Source: Orbilia blumenaviensis
Lineage: Eukaryota > Ascomycota > Orbiliomycetes > Orbiliales > Orbiliaceae
Reading direction: 5' to 3'
Assembly (NCBI GenBank): GCA_036872755.1
Contig: JAVHNS010000008.1
Location: forward strand, 1,426,001 to 1,490,000
Length of the DNA: 64,000 bases
Positions 62,514-64,000 of this stretch are shown here, piece by piece. The translations under genes were made by a program, and so were the position numbers. Each line of letters starts with the position of its first letter. Position 1 is the stretch's first letter. A model generated the notes under the pieces. It worked only from the letters and a program-made list of their open reading frames with translations. It had not been told where the DNA came from and did no database searches.

Positions 62514-63728
62514 TTAAGCAGCACATCCTTCATGAAGAGTAACCCAAAACTCCTCTACCAGCTCCACGGCGCCGTCCTCAGCGCCATCGTTTTCTTCGTT
62601 AAGTTTTTGTTCCTTTGATTCGGTCTTAATCTTGGGTTTCGTGCCATTGAGATCCTTTGCTTTATCATCTCCGACCGTATCCATTTTATCATTCTCTTTA
62701 TTACTTCCACCTTCTTCTTTAGGCTCTTTCTGGACTAACTTTGCAGTTCTCTTAAGGCGGCGAATGACAGGAAGGTCAGCCTTCGGACCTTGAGTCAATT
62801 TGTTGCATTTATTACATTTGGTTTTGTATATCGTTTGGTAGGTTGCGATCATATCCTATAGGACAGTGTGAGTGGAAGATACATTTCTATGTAAATTTAC
62901 TGCTAGGGTAGGAAGACTTACCAACAGATATTTCAAGCTTCCAGCATTAGGCCTCGTCGTAATACTCCTTAAAATCAAAACATGAAGATAAGACGACGCG
63001 GGTAAAGTAACGATATATCGATTAGTTTCGGCAGCAGACTGGGGTATTTCGATTGAGAACACTAGGCCCACTGGCTTAGGAATTGTAACTTTCAGGATTC
63101 TCCCATCCTCTTCGGGCGTAAGTTCAATATCGCTGTGCTCTTTCTTGAATTCGTCGATAATTCCTCTTCTAACATCCTCGCTTTCCACTTCCTTAACTTC
63201 AGTAATCTCCAACTCCCTTTCCTTACTTCTTTCAGCCTCTAGTCTCTTCCTCTCCTTTTCTTCTTCTTCTTTCTTCTTAGCCTCTTTATCTCTACTCGCC
63301 CCTTCTGTATCATCAACAATATCTTTCAAGTAGTGCGGCATAGGTGCACTACTTTTCCATCTTTTAACCTCCCCTCCTTCAACCCCGTTCTCTCGCCTGC
63401 TGCTCGTCGCCTTGTCGAAAACCCACTTCCCATCACTGACCAACTTGGTAAACTCCACCAGATCCTCAGAAGCCTTTAATGTCCGTTTTGAAAAGTCATC
63501 AAATAATGTTTCGGGGGTCGGGTATGTTGAGGCTTTCATTATTGGCTGGACCATGTGCGGGATTGATTCGCGGAGTAAGGCAAGCTTTTGGTGCATTTGA
63601 TGGAGGAGCGAGAGGGCCGAGACAAGAGTCGTCTCTTCGGTTTGTGAGGATTCATCGGCCGGCACTGGGGCATTCGAGCTCTCGGCCTTGAGGCCCATAT
63701 TTGCGATGGGTTTGGTTTCGGGTGCCAT
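62514..63728 (-). CDS. Mediator complex subunit 27-like protein
   Basis: Two exons join in phase: 63728-62922 and 62855-62514, giving 382 aa. The N-terminal helical part (ALSLLHQMHQKLALLRESIP, PTPETLFDDFSKRTLKASED) resembles fungal Med27. A charged, K/E-rich region follows (residues 155-195). The C-terminus has a split metal-ligand pattern: CNKC, then a 60-residue acidic/Lys-rich insert, then EFWVTLHEGC, which parallels the CxxC...H..C ending of Med27 proteins. Med27 belongs to the Mediator tail/upper-tail module linking activators to RNA polymerase II. The intron is 66 bp (GTAAGT; ATAG). The family call rests on these end motifs, so moderate certainty. Confidence 0.75.
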
Positions 63729-63800
63729 TGTTCCTGATATGAGTTTGGTGCTCTGCCCAGAGCTGCGTCGAAACTGAGATCAGAGCGAAACGCGTGAGAC
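63729..63800. promoter_or_regulatory. Very short divergent intergenic space
   Basis: Only 72 bp separate the MED27-like start codon from an opposing ATG at 63801. If both genes are real, their leaders or promoters must overlap. Confidence 0.4.
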
Positions 63801-63938
63801 ATGGGTCCTAAGTACGCCAAGAAATTCGAAAAACAACGCGAATTCTACAACAAGTCATCCTCGGTGTCACATACAGAAGGCATCAGGCGTGGCTTAGGTA
63901 GGTATGGCTTAGGTAGGTACCTCCTATCACAGATCTAA
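63801..63938 (+). CDS. Possible first exon of a gene cut by the window end
   Basis: A 45-codon frame starting MGPKYAKKFEKQREFYNKSS has the lysine-rich, non-random look of a conserved eukaryotic N-terminus. It faces the MED27-like gene. The rest of the frame is dominated by a 15-bp tandem repeat, so the true exon may end earlier, at a GT such as the TTAGGTAGG junctions. Product unknown; the continuation would lie outside this window. Confidence 0.25.
   Translation: MGPKYAKKFEKQREFYNKSSSVSHTEGIRRGLGRYGLGRYLLSQI
63891..63920 (+). repeat. 15-bp tandem duplication (GGCTTAGGTAGGTA)
   Basis: Two adjacent 15-bp units differ at one base. The TAGGTAGGTA/ACCTA core belongs to a motif scattered through this window (for example near 19700 and 50820). 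Confidence 0.7.
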
Positions 63939-64000
63939 ACTTAAAGAGCCCTGACCTGAGGACCAAATACTCCTTAAATCAATACAGGTAGGCAGACTAA

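Noticed and set aside
1..64000. tRNA, rRNA and CRISPR candidates
   Set aside because: Scanning for B-box-like GGTTCGANTCC and its complement gave only isolated partial matches without a foldable tRNA; no direct-repeat array with spacers exists.

Overview
The window is nuclear DNA of a filamentous ascomycete (Pezizomycotina). The genes have short GT-AG introns (mostly 55-120 bp) with CTAAC/CTAAT-like branch sites. They include fungal TYR1, a GPI-anchored fasciclin protein, a GH131 glucanase, CASP/Coy1, a Vps3-type tether subunit and an acetamidase-like amidase. Protein family resemblance loosely suggests Leotiomycetes, but I cannot prove the class. I assembled seventeen gene models by joining exons at GT-AG sites, checking that the reading phase is kept across every junction. 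No tRNA, rRNA, CRISPR or intact transposon was recognised.

Layout. 1-5.3 kb: no recognisable gene. 5.3-13.2 kb (-): a giant DH/PH RhoGEF-like protein of about 2387 aa. 14.2-15.9 kb (-): prephenate dehydrogenase, six exons. 17.6-18.9 kb (-): fasciclin/GPI protein. 20.7-23.4 kb: fibrillarin (-) and ribosomal protein uL22/RPL17 (+), head to head. 25.1-26.4 kb (+): secreted GH131 protein. 26.7-33.5 kb: CASP/Coy1 (-) and a Vps3-type protein (+), head to head. 37.4-39.4 kb (+): ferric reductase, convergent with a ferroportin homologue at 43.1-45.5 kb (-). 46.4-48.4 kb (-): single-pass membrane protein of unknown function. 51.3-58.6 kb: amidase (+), DAL5-type MFS transporter (+) and amino-acid/choline-type permease (-). 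61.1-61.9 kb (+): uS9/RPS16. 62.5-63.7 kb (-): a Mediator subunit 27-like protein, with a possible truncated gene starting 72 bp away on the other strand.

Themes. Two neighbourhoods look functionally coherent: an iron pair (reductase plus ferroportin) and a nitrogen-acquisition group (amidase, transporter, permease). Upstream of the MFS transporter are three CCGCGG-cored sites spaced exactly 21 bp apart, which looks like a pathway-specific operator. Two inverted copies of a roughly 160-bp element with CCGTA...GGGGTTTTGG terminal inverted repeats (at 50.5 and 62.4 kb) look like a MITE family. Several conserved genes have unusual splice structure: an ATG-only first coding exon in RPL17, a 23-nt exon in RPS16, and GTC-type donors in three genes.
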